Under the pieces are notes generated by a model, which saw nothing but the letters and a program-made list of their open reading frames with translations, ran no database searches and was not told where the DNA came from. Shown one piece after another: positions 1 to 8,431 of a stretch of 64,000 nucleotides of DNA (the first letter of the stretch is position 1; every line of letters starts with the position of its first letter). This DNA comes from Mesohalobacter halotolerans. GTDB taxonomy: Bacteria; Bacteroidota; Bacteroidia; Flavobacteriales; Flavobacteriaceae. The stretch spans positions 496,001 to 560,000 of the forward strand of contig NZ_SWMU01000001.1 in the NCBI RefSeq assembly GCF_006120725.1, written 5' to 3'. Both the position numbers and the translations under genes were made by a program.

Positions 1-664
1 TTTCTTTGGCATTGTTGGGCTTTACACTCCCGCCGTAAAGAATAGAGGTATTTTCTGCGATTTCTTCAGAATATTTATCGGCTAATAGTGAGCGAATAAA
101 TTTATGCATCTCTTGTGCCTGTTCGGGAGAGGCCGTTTCGCCGGTCCCAATAGCCCACACGGGTTCATAAGCCAAGACCACCATTTCAAATTCTTTTTGA
201 TTTAGTTGAAACACCGAATCTTCAAGTTGTTTTTTGACGACATCAAAATGCTTTTCGGCTTTGCGGTCTTCTAAAACCTCACCACAACAAAACATCAGTT
301 GCATGCCATCTTGAACCACTTTAGAGGATTTTTGAGCTAGCATTTCGTGATTTTCACCAAATATAGAACGACGCTCACTATGACCAATAATGACAGTTGA
401 TACGCCAACACTCTTTAGCATTTCGGTGCTAACTTCTCCAGTAAATGCACCATTACTTTCAAAATGTGCATTTTGCGCAGCTAAGCCAATCGGTGAAGAT
501 TTGACGTGCTCATGGACAGGATATAAGTTTGGGAATGTAGGCGTAATTATGATTTCTACATTTGAATCATGAGGAATTTTTGCAAGCAAATCTTTGGTCA
601 AAGCTTGAGATTCTTCGAGAGTTTTATTCATTTTCCAGTTTCCGGCAACAATGTGTTTACGCAT
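1..664 (-). CDS. tpiA: triosephosphate isomerase (3' end outside window)
   Basis: Interconverts dihydroxyacetone phosphate and glyceraldehyde 3-phosphate in glycolysis and gluconeogenesis in the cytoplasm. Reading the minus strand from the ATG at 664-662 gives an open frame of 221 codons that runs off the left edge. It shows the family hallmarks in order: the active-site lysine in NWKMNK near residue 11, the electrophilic histidine in GHSERR, the catalytic glutamate in YEPVWAIGTG, and the phosphate-binding YGGSVKPNN just before the edge. The family is about 250 residues long, so roughly 30 C-terminal residues lie outside the window. The next gene upstream, a permease, ends 16 bp before this start, so co-transcription on the minus strand is likely. 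Nothing looks damaged. The identification is secure. Confidence 0.97.
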   Translation of the reverse strand, partial: MRKHIVAGNWKMNKTLEESQALTKDLLAKIPHDSNVEIIITPTFPNLYPVHEHVKSSPIGLAAQNAHFESNGAFTGEVSTEMLKSVGVSTVIIGHSERRSIFGENHEMLAQKSSKVVQDGMQLMFCCGEVLEDRKAEKHFDVVKKQLEDSVFQLNQKEFEMVVLAYEPVWAIGTGETASPEQAQEMHKFIRSLLADKYSEEIAENTSILYGGSVKPNNAKE

Positions 665-680
665 AGTATTATGATTTTAA

Positions 681-1760
681 TTAAGTTGAAAATCGTATTC
701 TTGGGTCGAGCCAAGCATATATTATATCTACAAATATATTGATAATGATAAACATAAGTGCAATGATAAGTACTGCACCCATAATAATAGGTAAATCTAA
801 GGTTTCTAAAGCGTTAACAATTTCTTTGCCTAAGCCATTCCAACCAAAAATATACTCGACGAATACGGCTCCGGCTAGCATAGACGCAAACCAGCCCGAT
901 ATGGCTGTGATTACCGGATTTAAAGCATTTTTAAGCGCGTGTTTATAAATGATTTTGAATTCAGATAGCCCTTTAGCTCTAGCAGTTCTGATGTAATCTT
1001 CCTGTAATTGTTCCAATAAGGCATTCCGCATGAGTTGAGACACCACAGCCAAAGGCCTTATGCCTAAAACCACAGCCGGTAGTATTAAATTTTTTAATAT
1101 TAAATGCCGCTGTTCACCAAAATCATCCAGCTCGTATAGGTTGCCTGTCATGTTAAGACCTGTTAAATCTTTAAGGACATAAGCGAAAAACCATGCAAAT
1201 AAAATGGCGCTAAAAAATGAGGGAAGACTCATCCCTAAAGTACTTAAAATCTGAATACTTTTATCTAAAACAGTGTCTTGAAAAATAGCTGAAAAAACAC
1301 CTAGTAAAATACCTATTAATAAAGCAATGCTAATCGCACTTATCGCCAAAACAGCAGTATTAGGTAAGGTTTCTGCAATGATTGAACTGACAGACCTGCC
1401 GTTTTGCTGAAAGGATTCTCTAAGATAGGGTCTTTTTAAAACAACATCATAGCTTGAAATTTTAAATAGTTGAATGGCACTGTATTTCTCTGAATTTAAT
1501 GAAGTATAATGGTCTTTATCTTTTTTGTGAAATGATAATGGCGACAAATCGTTTAAATAGTATATGTATTGCACTGAAATGGGTTGGTCAAACCCGTATT
1601 TTTGTTTGACTTTATCAAGCTGTTCTTGGGATTGATTCTGGCCTAACATCATTTGAGCAGGATCGCCGGGTAAAACTGAAAACATAAAAAAAATAACCGT
1701 TACAACACCAAATAAAGTGAGTAAGGCGTAACCTATTTTTTTAAATACTAAAATTAGCAA
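681..1760 (-). CDS. ABC transporter permease, DppB/OppB type
   Basis: Inner-membrane permease subunit of the peptide/nickel class of ABC importers. The 359-residue product has the typical N-terminal helix followed by LPGDPA, a longer-than-usual hydrophilic loop (about residues 50-115), five further hydrophobic segments, and the EAA coupling loop around residues 258-285 (RTARAKGLSEFKIIYKHALK). It ends in LDPRIR, as the family usually does. The start taken here is TTG at 1760-1758; no ATG lies between it and the upstream in-frame TAG, which is the stop codon of the preceding gene, so the exact start is uncertain. No second permease, ATPase or binding protein is visible in the window, so the substrate cannot be inferred. 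It is probably co-transcribed with the DoxX/MauE-like and DUF1599 genes upstream. Confidence 0.88.
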   Translation of the reverse strand: MLILVFKKIGYALLTLFGVVTVIFFMFSVLPGDPAQMMLGQNQSQEQLDKVKQKYGFDQPISVQYIYYLNDLSPLSFHKKDKDHYTSLNSEKYSAIQLFKISSYDVVLKRPYLRESFQQNGRSVSSIIAETLPNTAVLAISAISIALLIGILLGVFSAIFQDTVLDKSIQILSTLGMSLPSFFSAILFAWFFAYVLKDLTGLNMTGNLYELDDFGEQRHLILKNLILPAVVLGIRPLAVVSQLMRNALLEQLQEDYIRTARAKGLSEFKIIYKHALKNALNPVITAISGWFASMLAGAVFVEYIFGWNGLGKEIVNALETLDLPIIMGAVLIIALMFIIINIFVDIIYAWLDPRIRFST

Positions 1761-1793
1761 GGTTGTATATTTTAAATTCCAGTTGAGTGTAAT

Positions 1794-2888
1794 CTAAAAC
1801 TCTAAATCTTCAGCATCATGCCAGTGCACCTTTTGTTTAATAACACCTTTATTTAACACTAATAAACCTGGATTTGAGCGCACAATGGTTTTGATTGCGG
1901 TTTCGTCAGCAAAATAAAAATCAAGCTCAGTTTGTAAGGCTTCATTAATTACATTTTGGGCTTTTTTGCCAGACGACGTTAGAATAATGACTTTGTAGTC
2001 ACTAGTATTTGCCTTTTGAAGAACCGGCTTTATCGCTTTCCAAGTCTCAATATCACTTTTAGTCAAATTATAAGCTGCTACCATGAGTAATTTGGGTTCG
2101 GCCATTAAGCTTTCAGTATAATCTTCTCCATTTTTTTCTAATGAAAAGTCATGAATTGGTGGAGTATAACCTTTGTCAACCAACTCAGTTTCGTAATCTA
2201 TCAATTCTCCTTCAACCTGTGGGTAGCTGCCTTGGGTTGTGATAATTTTTTCCTCACCATCTATATCAAACTTCCAATGATAGTTGTAAATTGCTTTTTT
2301 AGCACCTTCAGGAACAGTCATAGACTCGGGAATATTAGCTCCAATATGGTATGGTCTAAAGTCGACTACAGGTAAGTGGTTTAAACCGTGATAACTCAAA
2401 TAGCCACTTATAATAAAAGTAACTAAAAAGACAATGAAAGCAAGAGGTTTAGGTAAAATAGGTTTGAGGTATTGCTTTTTTATAAACAAAAAGAGAATTA
2501 AAACCAATAAAACCACATCTTTATAAAAAGATTGCCAAGGCGTTAATGGAATGGCATCGCCAAAACAACCACAGTCTGTGACTTTATTGAAATAGGCAGA
2601 GTAAAAGGTTAAAAATGTAAAAAACACAATCATTAACAATAAACTCCATCGGGTAAATTTGGGCGCAAACCCCAATAATAAAGTCACCCCGAGTAAGAGC
2701 TCAAAAATGACAATAAACACAGCTAGTGGTAAAGCCAAAGGCACTAAAAACTCTAACTCTAAAACGCCAGGACCAAAGTATTCTTGTAATTTATAAGAAA
2801 AGCCTAAGGGATCAACCAATTTGACATAACCACTAAAAATGAATAATGCACCTACTAAGACTCTAGCAAGCTGATATATGTATTTCAT
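1794..2888 (-). CDS. BT_3928-like DoxX/MauE membrane protein
   Basis: A 364-residue membrane protein in two parts. Residues 1 to about 145 form a four-helix DoxX/MauE-like domain with a DCGCFG motif at about 105-110, the cysteine pair typical of MauE-type proteins. After another transmembrane segment (about 150-170), the C-terminal half looks like a periplasmic thioredoxin-fold module, recognisable from the LLMVAAYNL strand and the ISFDL-like FYFADE region, but without a CxxC redox motif. The family is known from Bacteroidetes (BT_3928) and its function is not established; a role in periplasmic thiol chemistry is an inference from the domains. It lies 7 bp after the DUF1599 gene and 33 bp before the permease start, so all three probably share the promoter at 3458-3465. 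Confidence 0.85.
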   Translation of the reverse strand: MKYIYQLARVLVGALFIFSGYVKLVDPLGFSYKLQEYFGPGVLELEFLVPLALPLAVFIVIFELLLGVTLLLGFAPKFTRWSLLLMIVFFTFLTFYSAYFNKVTDCGCFGDAIPLTPWQSFYKDVVLLVLILFLFIKKQYLKPILPKPLAFIVFLVTFIISGYLSYHGLNHLPVVDFRPYHIGANIPESMTVPEGAKKAIYNYHWKFDIDGEEKIITTQGSYPQVEGELIDYETELVDKGYTPPIHDFSLEKNGEDYTESLMAEPKLLMVAAYNLTKSDIETWKAIKPVLQKANTSDYKVIILTSSGKKAQNVINEALQTELDFYFADETAIKTIVRSNPGLLVLNKGVIKQKVHWHDAEDLEF

Positions 2889-2895
2889 GTTTGTA

Positions 2896-3438
2896 TTATT
2901 TTGATTCTGTTATTAAAATTAAAGCAAAAACCGCATAATTGAGCATGTCTTGATAATTGGCATCTACACCTTCACTGACTTGAGTTTGGCCTTGATTGTT
3001 TTCAATTTGCTTCACTCTCAGTAATTTTTGTAATATCAAATCCGTGAGTGAACTCACTCTCATCTCTCGCCATGCTTCACCATAGTCGTGATTTTTATTT
3101 TCCATCAGGTCTTTAGTTGCCTTTACCACTTGGTCATAGAGCTTGGTCGCTTCTTTAACGTCAAGGTCGGGTTGCTCCGCAATGCCTTTCTCAAGTTGAA
3201 TTAAAGCCATTACCGAATAATTGATAATCCCTATAAACTCGCCTTCAATATTATCAGCTATTTTTTGAGCTTTACCATGTTGTAAGCTTCTTATACGTTG
3301 AGCTTTGATGAAAATTTGGTCGGTAAGTGATGGTAATCTTAATATACGCCATGCACTGCCATAATCTGACATTTTTTTTACAAATAAATCTCTGCATGTA
3401 TTGATAACATCATCAAATTGCTGTGAAGTATTGCCCAT
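2896..3438 (-). CDS. DUF1599 protein with two tandem domain copies
   Basis: A 180-residue cytoplasmic protein made of two copies of the same module. Copy one covers about residues 8-88 and copy two about 101-178. The shared landmarks are DYG-AWR, SLTD and a terminal NYSVMALI/NYAVFALI helix. DUF1599 proteins are usual in Bacteroidetes and often lie near tpiA, as here; their function is unknown. The all-helical look with conserved acidic residues recalls MazG-like nucleotide pyrophosphohydrolases, but that is a resemblance only. The gene is first in a minus-strand run leading through the BT_3928 gene and permease to tpiA. A perfect TAnnTTTG box lies 20 bp upstream of the ATG. Confidence 0.88.
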   Translation of the reverse strand: MGNTSQQFDDVINTCRDLFVKKMSDYGSAWRILRLPSLTDQIFIKAQRIRSLQHGKAQKIADNIEGEFIGIINYSVMALIQLEKGIAEQPDLDVKEATKLYDQVVKATKDLMENKNHDYGEAWREMRVSSLTDLILQKLLRVKQIENNQGQTQVSEGVDANYQDMLNYAVFALILITESK

Positions 3439-3457
3439 TCTATTTCAAATTAAAACT

Positions 3458-3465
3458 CAAAGATA
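3458..3465 (-). promoter_or_regulatory. -7 promoter box (TATCTTTG)
   Basis: On the minus strand the bases read TATCTTTG, an exact match to the Bacteroidetes -7 consensus TAnnTTTG, 20 bp before the DUF1599 start codon. It is the probable promoter of the run from DUF1599 towards tpiA. I see no clear -33 element. Confidence 0.5.
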
Positions 3466-3611
3466 AAACACAAGTCATAAACACGCTCTTTTTTTTAAAT
3501 TAAAAGCCAAATTGCTTTTTGAAGTTAAATATCTACTTAACAGAAGTTAAAATTTAAAACTCCTATTGCACAAATAGATAGTTGTTTATAGTTTTATAAA
3601 AAAATGGAAAG

Positions 3612-4328
3612 ATGAAAAGGCTTAATTTACTAGAGAAATTAAAAAATGAACGTGCTAAAGCAAATGAAGAAAAGCTATTAGAAAGCGTAAAGTCCTTCTT
3701 AGAACAATTGCAGGATGAAGATGATAGTATTAAAAAACAGGTTTTAGAGGATAGTAATTCAGATGATAGCGTCAATAATTTTGTTTTTGATAATCTCGAC
3801 TCTAACCGTATATATCATATTTCTCAAATTGAGCAGGTTTGTGTGAATTATCGCTTAAGATTTTTGAATTCTAACCTTTTTAAAGGAGACTTACCTCAAG
3901 AAGCGATTCAAGAAATTAAGCGCCTAAACACTGAACACGATACTGAATTAAAAGGCTTTAAAATTATGGCGCCATCAAAACTATTCAAACTAGAGAATGC
4001 AGATGATCCAGTCTTAATGGCTCCTATGGGGAACAATTACTATTATTTCATTCATAAATGGGGGAATGATTTGCATCCTTTAAGACGTTTTTTGGTATGG
4101 CCGGTTAAAACTTTAGAAAATTTTATTTTCTCGATGTTTATTATCAGCTTGGTAACTACAGCTTTAGTGCCAAAAGGTATTTTTATAGATGAACAATCCG
4201 GTACAGAATTTTTCCTACTGTTTATATTTATGTTCAAATGGCTACTGGGAATGGCACTCTACTACGGATTTGCCAAAGGGAAAAACTTCAACACTGCGAT
4301 ATGGCAAAGTAAATATTATAACGCATAA
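3612..4328 (+). CDS. hypothetical membrane protein with acidic coiled N-terminus
   Basis: I do not recognise the family. The 238-residue product starts with a charged, probably helical stretch (residues 1-50, rich in Lys, Glu and Asp), has a soluble middle part (about 60-150), and ends with two hydrophobic helices (about 168-188 and 200-222), followed by a short hydrophilic tail. Without a signal peptide, the large N-terminal part is probably cytoplasmic with a C-terminal anchor. It is transcribed alone, divergent from DUF1599 and well separated from lysA. Codon use looks like that of its neighbours, so I treat it as a genuine, lineage-restricted flavobacterial gene. Confidence 0.75.
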   Translation: MKRLNLLEKLKNERAKANEEKLLESVKSFLEQLQDEDDSIKKQVLEDSNSDDSVNNFVFDNLDSNRIYHISQIEQVCVNYRLRFLNSNLFKGDLPQEAIQEIKRLNTEHDTELKGFKIMAPSKLFKLENADDPVLMAPMGNNYYYFIHKWGNDLHPLRRFLVWPVKTLENFIFSMFIISLVTTALVPKGIFIDEQSGTEFFLLFIFMFKWLLGMALYYGFAKGKNFNTAIWQSKYYNA

Positions 4329-4337
4329 TATTATTGT

Positions 4338-4511
4338 ATGATTATTTTACAATTTTTAAAATACCAGCTCTCGCCTGAACAATTTATCAAATTCTTTTTT
4401 AGTTCTTATAAAAAGAAGTTGAAGTCTCAATTACTTTCCAAAACACGTCAAAAGAAGACATGCTATAAGACAAAAAAGTGCTTCGCTTTAAAGTCTAAAA
4501 TAGCTGTATAA
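4338..4511 (+). CDS. possible small basic protein (57 aa)
   Basis: An ATG-started frame of 57 codons lies in the gap before lysA, 9 bp after the preceding gene's stop. The product has a hydrophobic, aromatic N-terminal part (KFFFSS near residue 20) and a very basic C-terminal half with two cysteines. It has no recognisable domain and no promoter of its own that I can see. In A+T-rich DNA a frame of this length may occur by chance, so it is listed only as a candidate. Confidence 0.22.
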   Translation: MIILQFLKYQLSPEQFIKFFFSSYKKKLKSQLLSKTRQKKTCYKTKKCFALKSKIAV

Positions 4512-4590
4512 TTATATCTCACATACATTTACTATTTTAGCCCGATTAAATTAACTTTTAAACGCAAAACTCTTATTTAAAATTTTAAAA

Positions 4591-5799
4591 ATGACTAATG
4601 CAAACCTCCTAAATATATCAAGCAAATATGGAAGTCCTGTCTATGTATATGACAGTGAAAAAATTATATCTCAATACAAACGCTTGACTAAGGCTTTTAA
4701 AAACGTAGAAAACTTACGTTTACATTATGCAGTAAAAGCACTTTCAAACCTTAGTGTTTTAAAGTTATTTAATAATCTGGGCAGTGGGTTGGATACCGTT
4801 TCTATACAAGAGGTAAAATTAGGAATTAAAGCCGGTGTAGACCCATCCAAAATCATTTATACACCCAATGGGGTTTCGCTTGAAGAGCTCGAAGAAGCAA
4901 TTGGTTTAGGAGTTCAAATTAATATTGATAATTTAGTAATTTTGGAGCAATTTGGCACCAATCATCCTGATGTTCCTGTCTGTATTCGGATTAATCCTCA
5001 TGTGATGGCCGGTGGTAACACCAATATTTCTGTAGGTCATATCGATTCTAAATTTGGTATTTCAATTCATCAAATGCCTCATGTTTTGCGGATTGTAGAA
5101 AACACCAAAATGCATATCAATGGTGTACACATGCATACGGGTAGTGATATTTTAGATATTGATGTTTTTTTGCACGCCGCTGAGATTCTATTTGAAGTGG
5201 CAGAAAATTTCAAGGATTTAGAGTTTCTAGACTTTGGAAGTGGTTTTAAAGTCCCTTATCACGACAATGATATCCAAACCGACATCGACGAATTGGGCAA
5301 AAAACTGTCAAAACGCTTTAATGACTTTTGTAAATCTTACGGTCGTGACTTGACTTTAGCCTTTGAACCGGGAAAATTTCTAGTCAGTGAAGCCGGTTTT
5401 TTTCTTGTAAAAGTCAACGTAGTCAAACAAACTACCTCTACTGTATTTGCCCAAGTAGATTCCGGTTTTAACCATCTTATTCGCCCGATGTTATACGGCG
5501 CGCAACACGACATTATCAATGTCTCGCATCCCAATCGTAAGAAACGTTTTTATTCTGTCGTAGGGTATATTTGTGAAACCGATACATTTGCTAATAATAA
5601 GATGATCAGCGAAATCAGTGAAGGTGATATTCTGGCGTTTAAAAATGCCGGGGCGTATTGCCAAACTATGGCAAGCAATTACAACTCTCGATTTAGACCA
5701 GCTGAAGTCCTGTGGTACAAAGGTGAAGCCCATCTCATCCGTGAACGTGAAACATTTGAAGATTTAATCAAGAATCAAAAAATGGTAGAATTTTCTTAG
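4591..5799 (+). CDS. lysA: diaminopimelate decarboxylase
   Basis: Decarboxylates meso-diaminopimelate to L-lysine, the last step of lysine synthesis, using pyridoxal phosphate. The 402-residue protein has the fold-III decarboxylase layout: PLP lysine at residue 49 in HYAVKA, substrate-facing HTGSDI, the phosphate-binding GSGFKVPY, EPGKFLVSEAG, and, near the end, CETDTF and NAGAYC with the tyrosine and cysteine that complete the active site across the dimer. Length and motifs are normal for the Bacteroidetes enzymes. It stands alone between two gene-poor gaps of about 260 and 170 bp. No lysine riboswitch is visible upstream. Confidence 0.95.
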   Translation: MTNANLLNISSKYGSPVYVYDSEKIISQYKRLTKAFKNVENLRLHYAVKALSNLSVLKLFNNLGSGLDTVSIQEVKLGIKAGVDPSKIIYTPNGVSLEELEEAIGLGVQINIDNLVILEQFGTNHPDVPVCIRINPHVMAGGNTNISVGHIDSKFGISIHQMPHVLRIVENTKMHINGVHMHTGSDILDIDVFLHAAEILFEVAENFKDLEFLDFGSGFKVPYHDNDIQTDIDELGKKLSKRFNDFCKSYGRDLTLAFEPGKFLVSEAGFFLVKVNVVKQTTSTVFAQVDSGFNHLIRPMLYGAQHDIINVSHPNRKKRFYSVVGYICETDTFANNKMISEISEGDILAFKNAGAYCQTMASNYNSRFRPAEVLWYKGEAHLIRERETFEDLIKNQKMVEFS

Positions 5800-5967
5800 C
5801 CGTTATAGAATCAATACATTTTAGATGCTTAAGCCGTGTTGAAACACTAAAAAGCTTAATTCAATTTTCAGGTTTAGATAAAATGGCAGCTGTTTTCATA
5901 AATATCTAGGGCTAAAAATAAGTTTTGTTGAGGTTCAAAAATTTATTTTTCGTTTTACTTTAGCAAG

Positions 5968-8400
5968 ATGGATTTGGATTTTACGGATTTTTCAAATTGG
6001 TTTGCTTCAAAAAATTGGAAAGTTTTTGATTTTCAAAACCAAACCTGGCAAGCTTATGCCAAAGGTAAAAGTGGTTTAGTCAATGCGCCAACCGGAAGTG
6101 GCAAGACTTATGCGCTTTGGGTGCCTATTTTGGCCGAAATCAGTCAAACGTCAAAACAACAAAAAGGGTTAAAAGCCATATGGGTTACACCTTTACGCGC
6201 TTTAGCTTTAGATATTAAAGCCTCTGCTGAAAATTTAATAAGCGATTTAGAATTAGATATAAGTGTTGGTATCCGAAATGGAGATACTTCTCAAAAGGAG
6301 CGTCAACGCCAAAAGCGTAACATGCCTGATTTGTTGATTACTACACCTGAAAGTTTACATTTGTTGTTGGCCACAAAAAACTATCCTAAACTCTTTCAAC
6401 ACTGTAAAGCCATTGTAGCTGACGAATGGCATGAATTGCTTGGCACTAAACGCGGTGTTCTGGTAGAATTGGCTTTGTCTAGATTGAAAAGTTTATCACC
6501 ACTCAAAGTTTGGGGAATTTCAGCAACTATAGGCAATTTAGACCAAGCCATGCAAGTCCTTTTCGGTGATGACCACGAGGTTTTTGAAACTGAAATGGTC
6601 ATTGCCGACATCCAAAAGGAAATCGAAGTTAAAAGTATTTTACCCCAATCTATGGATAAATTCCCCTGGCGAGGTCATTTGGGCTTGCATTTGCTTGAGG
6701 AAATTGTCCCGATTATTAAAAATTCAAAAAGTACTTTGATCTTTACCAACACGCGCTCTCAATGTGAAATCTGGTTTCAAAAACTATTAGAAAAGCACCC
6801 TGAATTTGCAGGAGATTTGGCTATGCACCATGGCAGTATCGATAAGCAAACCCGATTGTGGGTAGAACACGCATTGCGAGACCATCAACTCAAAGCGGTG
6901 GTATGTACCTCAAGTTTAGATTTGGGAGTTGATTTTGCACCGGTAGAAACCATCATTCAAATCGGCGGGCCGAAAGGTGTCGCCCGATTTATGCAACGCG
7001 CCGGCAGAAGTGGTCACAGACCCGGCAAAAAAAGTCGGATTTACTTTCTGCCAACCCATGCCATCGAACTCGTAGAAGCCCTAGCCCTTCAAAATGCTGT
7101 AAAAACTAAAACCGTTGAAGAGCGATTACCGCATATTAATTCTTATGATGTTTTGGTACAATACCTCACAACTTTAGCCATTTCAGAGGGATTTCGTCCT
7201 CAACAGATATATGAAGAGGTCAAATCGACATTTTGCTTTCAAGACCTTGACCCTGATATTTGGCAATGGGCTTTAGATTTTATAACAACAGGAGGCAGTT
7301 CATTAGAAAACTATACCGATTACCACAAAGTTATTATCGACGAGGATGGGCTATATAAAGTCAAAAACAGAGGAGTAGCAATGAGGCACCGCCTTCAGAT
7401 TGGGAGTATAGTAAGTGATGCGGTTTTAAAAGTGAAATACATGTCCGGGCGATTTGTGGGAAGTGTGGAAGAGTGGTTTATTTCCAAACTCAATCCCGGC
7501 GATGCCTTTACATTTGCGGGAAAGACTTTAGAATTAGTACGCATCAAAAATATGGAAGTTTACGTACGTAAATCTAAAGCTAAAAATGCCAAAGTGCCCA
7601 GCTGGATGGGTGGTCGATTGAGCTTATCCTCACAAATGAGTGAAAGTTTACGACAGGAACTATATCAGCTGAAACGAGAAACCGATTCGCCGGAATTTCA
7701 AAGCTTAAAGCCCATTTTAGAGCAGCAGCAGATGGAGTCCATTATTCCAGATGCCAATGAATTTTTGATCGAGATCTTTAAAACGCGTGATGGCTTTCAT
7801 CATGTATTTTATCCGTTTGAAGGCCGATTTGTGCATGAAGCCATGGCGAGTTTAGTGGCTTATCGCATCAGTTTACAGCAGCCCATCAGTTTTTCATTGG
7901 CCTTTAATGACTATGGTTTTGAGCTTTTGACTGATAAACGCATTGGCTTAAACGTACTTCAAAATCCTGACATTTGGCAAGTCCAAAACGTCAATACCGA
8001 TTTGTATAAAAGCCTTAACGCTACTGAAATGGCCAGGCGAAAGTTCAGAGATATTGCGGTGATTTCCGGTTTGGTATTTTCGGGTTATCCCGGTAAAGTG
8101 ATTAAATCTAAGCATTTACAATCCGGATCACAATTGATTTTTGAAGTGTTTAGAGATTATGAACCGGACAATCCGTTGTTTTTGCAAGCTTACCGCGAAA
8201 CCTTTGAGTACAGTCTGGAAGAAGGCCGATTGCTGAAAGCTTTAGAGCGCATCAATCGGCAGCAAGCTGTGATCAAATCCTGTGAACAACCAACGCCCTT
8301 TTCATTTCCCATCATCACAGACCGACTGCGAGAAAAATTGTCTTCAGAAAAATTGGAAGACCGGATTAAAAAGATGATTAAGCGACTACAGAGAAAATAG
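5968..8400 (+). CDS. ligase-associated DEXH-box helicase (Lhr-like)
   Basis: A superfamily 2 DNA helicase of the Lhr-core type, 810 residues. Seen motifs: Walker A APTGSGKT (40-47), TPLRALALD (Ia), TTPESL, DEWH as the DEXH box (about 151-154), SATIG (III), TSSLDLGVDF (V) and QRAGRSGHRPG (VI). The C-terminal half is the winged-helix and 'DEAD-associated' region of Lhr-type enzymes. In many bacteria this subfamily lies in one cluster with an ATP-dependent DNA ligase, a beta-CASP-type exonuclease and the PdeM phosphoesterase. Here the gene stands alone, with PdeM about 33 kb away at 41.9 kb and the other two partners not in the window. A function in DNA damage response is an inference from the family. 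The protein is full length. Confidence 0.92.
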   Translation: MDLDFTDFSNWFASKNWKVFDFQNQTWQAYAKGKSGLVNAPTGSGKTYALWVPILAEISQTSKQQKGLKAIWVTPLRALALDIKASAENLISDLELDISVGIRNGDTSQKERQRQKRNMPDLLITTPESLHLLLATKNYPKLFQHCKAIVADEWHELLGTKRGVLVELALSRLKSLSPLKVWGISATIGNLDQAMQVLFGDDHEVFETEMVIADIQKEIEVKSILPQSMDKFPWRGHLGLHLLEEIVPIIKNSKSTLIFTNTRSQCEIWFQKLLEKHPEFAGDLAMHHGSIDKQTRLWVEHALRDHQLKAVVCTSSLDLGVDFAPVETIIQIGGPKGVARFMQRAGRSGHRPGKKSRIYFLPTHAIELVEALALQNAVKTKTVEERLPHINSYDVLVQYLTTLAISEGFRPQQIYEEVKSTFCFQDLDPDIWQWALDFITTGGSSLENYTDYHKVIIDEDGLYKVKNRGVAMRHRLQIGSIVSDAVLKVKYMSGRFVGSVEEWFISKLNPGDAFTFAGKTLELVRIKNMEVYVRKSKAKNAKVPSWMGGRLSLSSQMSESLRQELYQLKRETDSPEFQSLKPILEQQQMESIIPDANEFLIEIFKTRDGFHHVFYPFEGRFVHEAMASLVAYRISLQQPISFSLAFNDYGFELLTDKRIGLNVLQNPDIWQVQNVNTDLYKSLNATEMARRKFRDIAVISGLVFSGYPGKVIKSKHLQSGSQLIFEVFRDYEPDNPLFLQAYRETFEYSLEEGRLLKALERINRQQAVIKSCEQPTPFSFPIITDRLREKLSSEKLEDRIKKMIKRLQRK

Positions 8401-8431
8401 AATTAAAACAGTAACCCTTAATTGAGTTTTT

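Noticed and set aside
4512-4590. possible lysine riboswitch before lysA
   Set aside because: The sequence is plain A+T-rich DNA without the expected stems.
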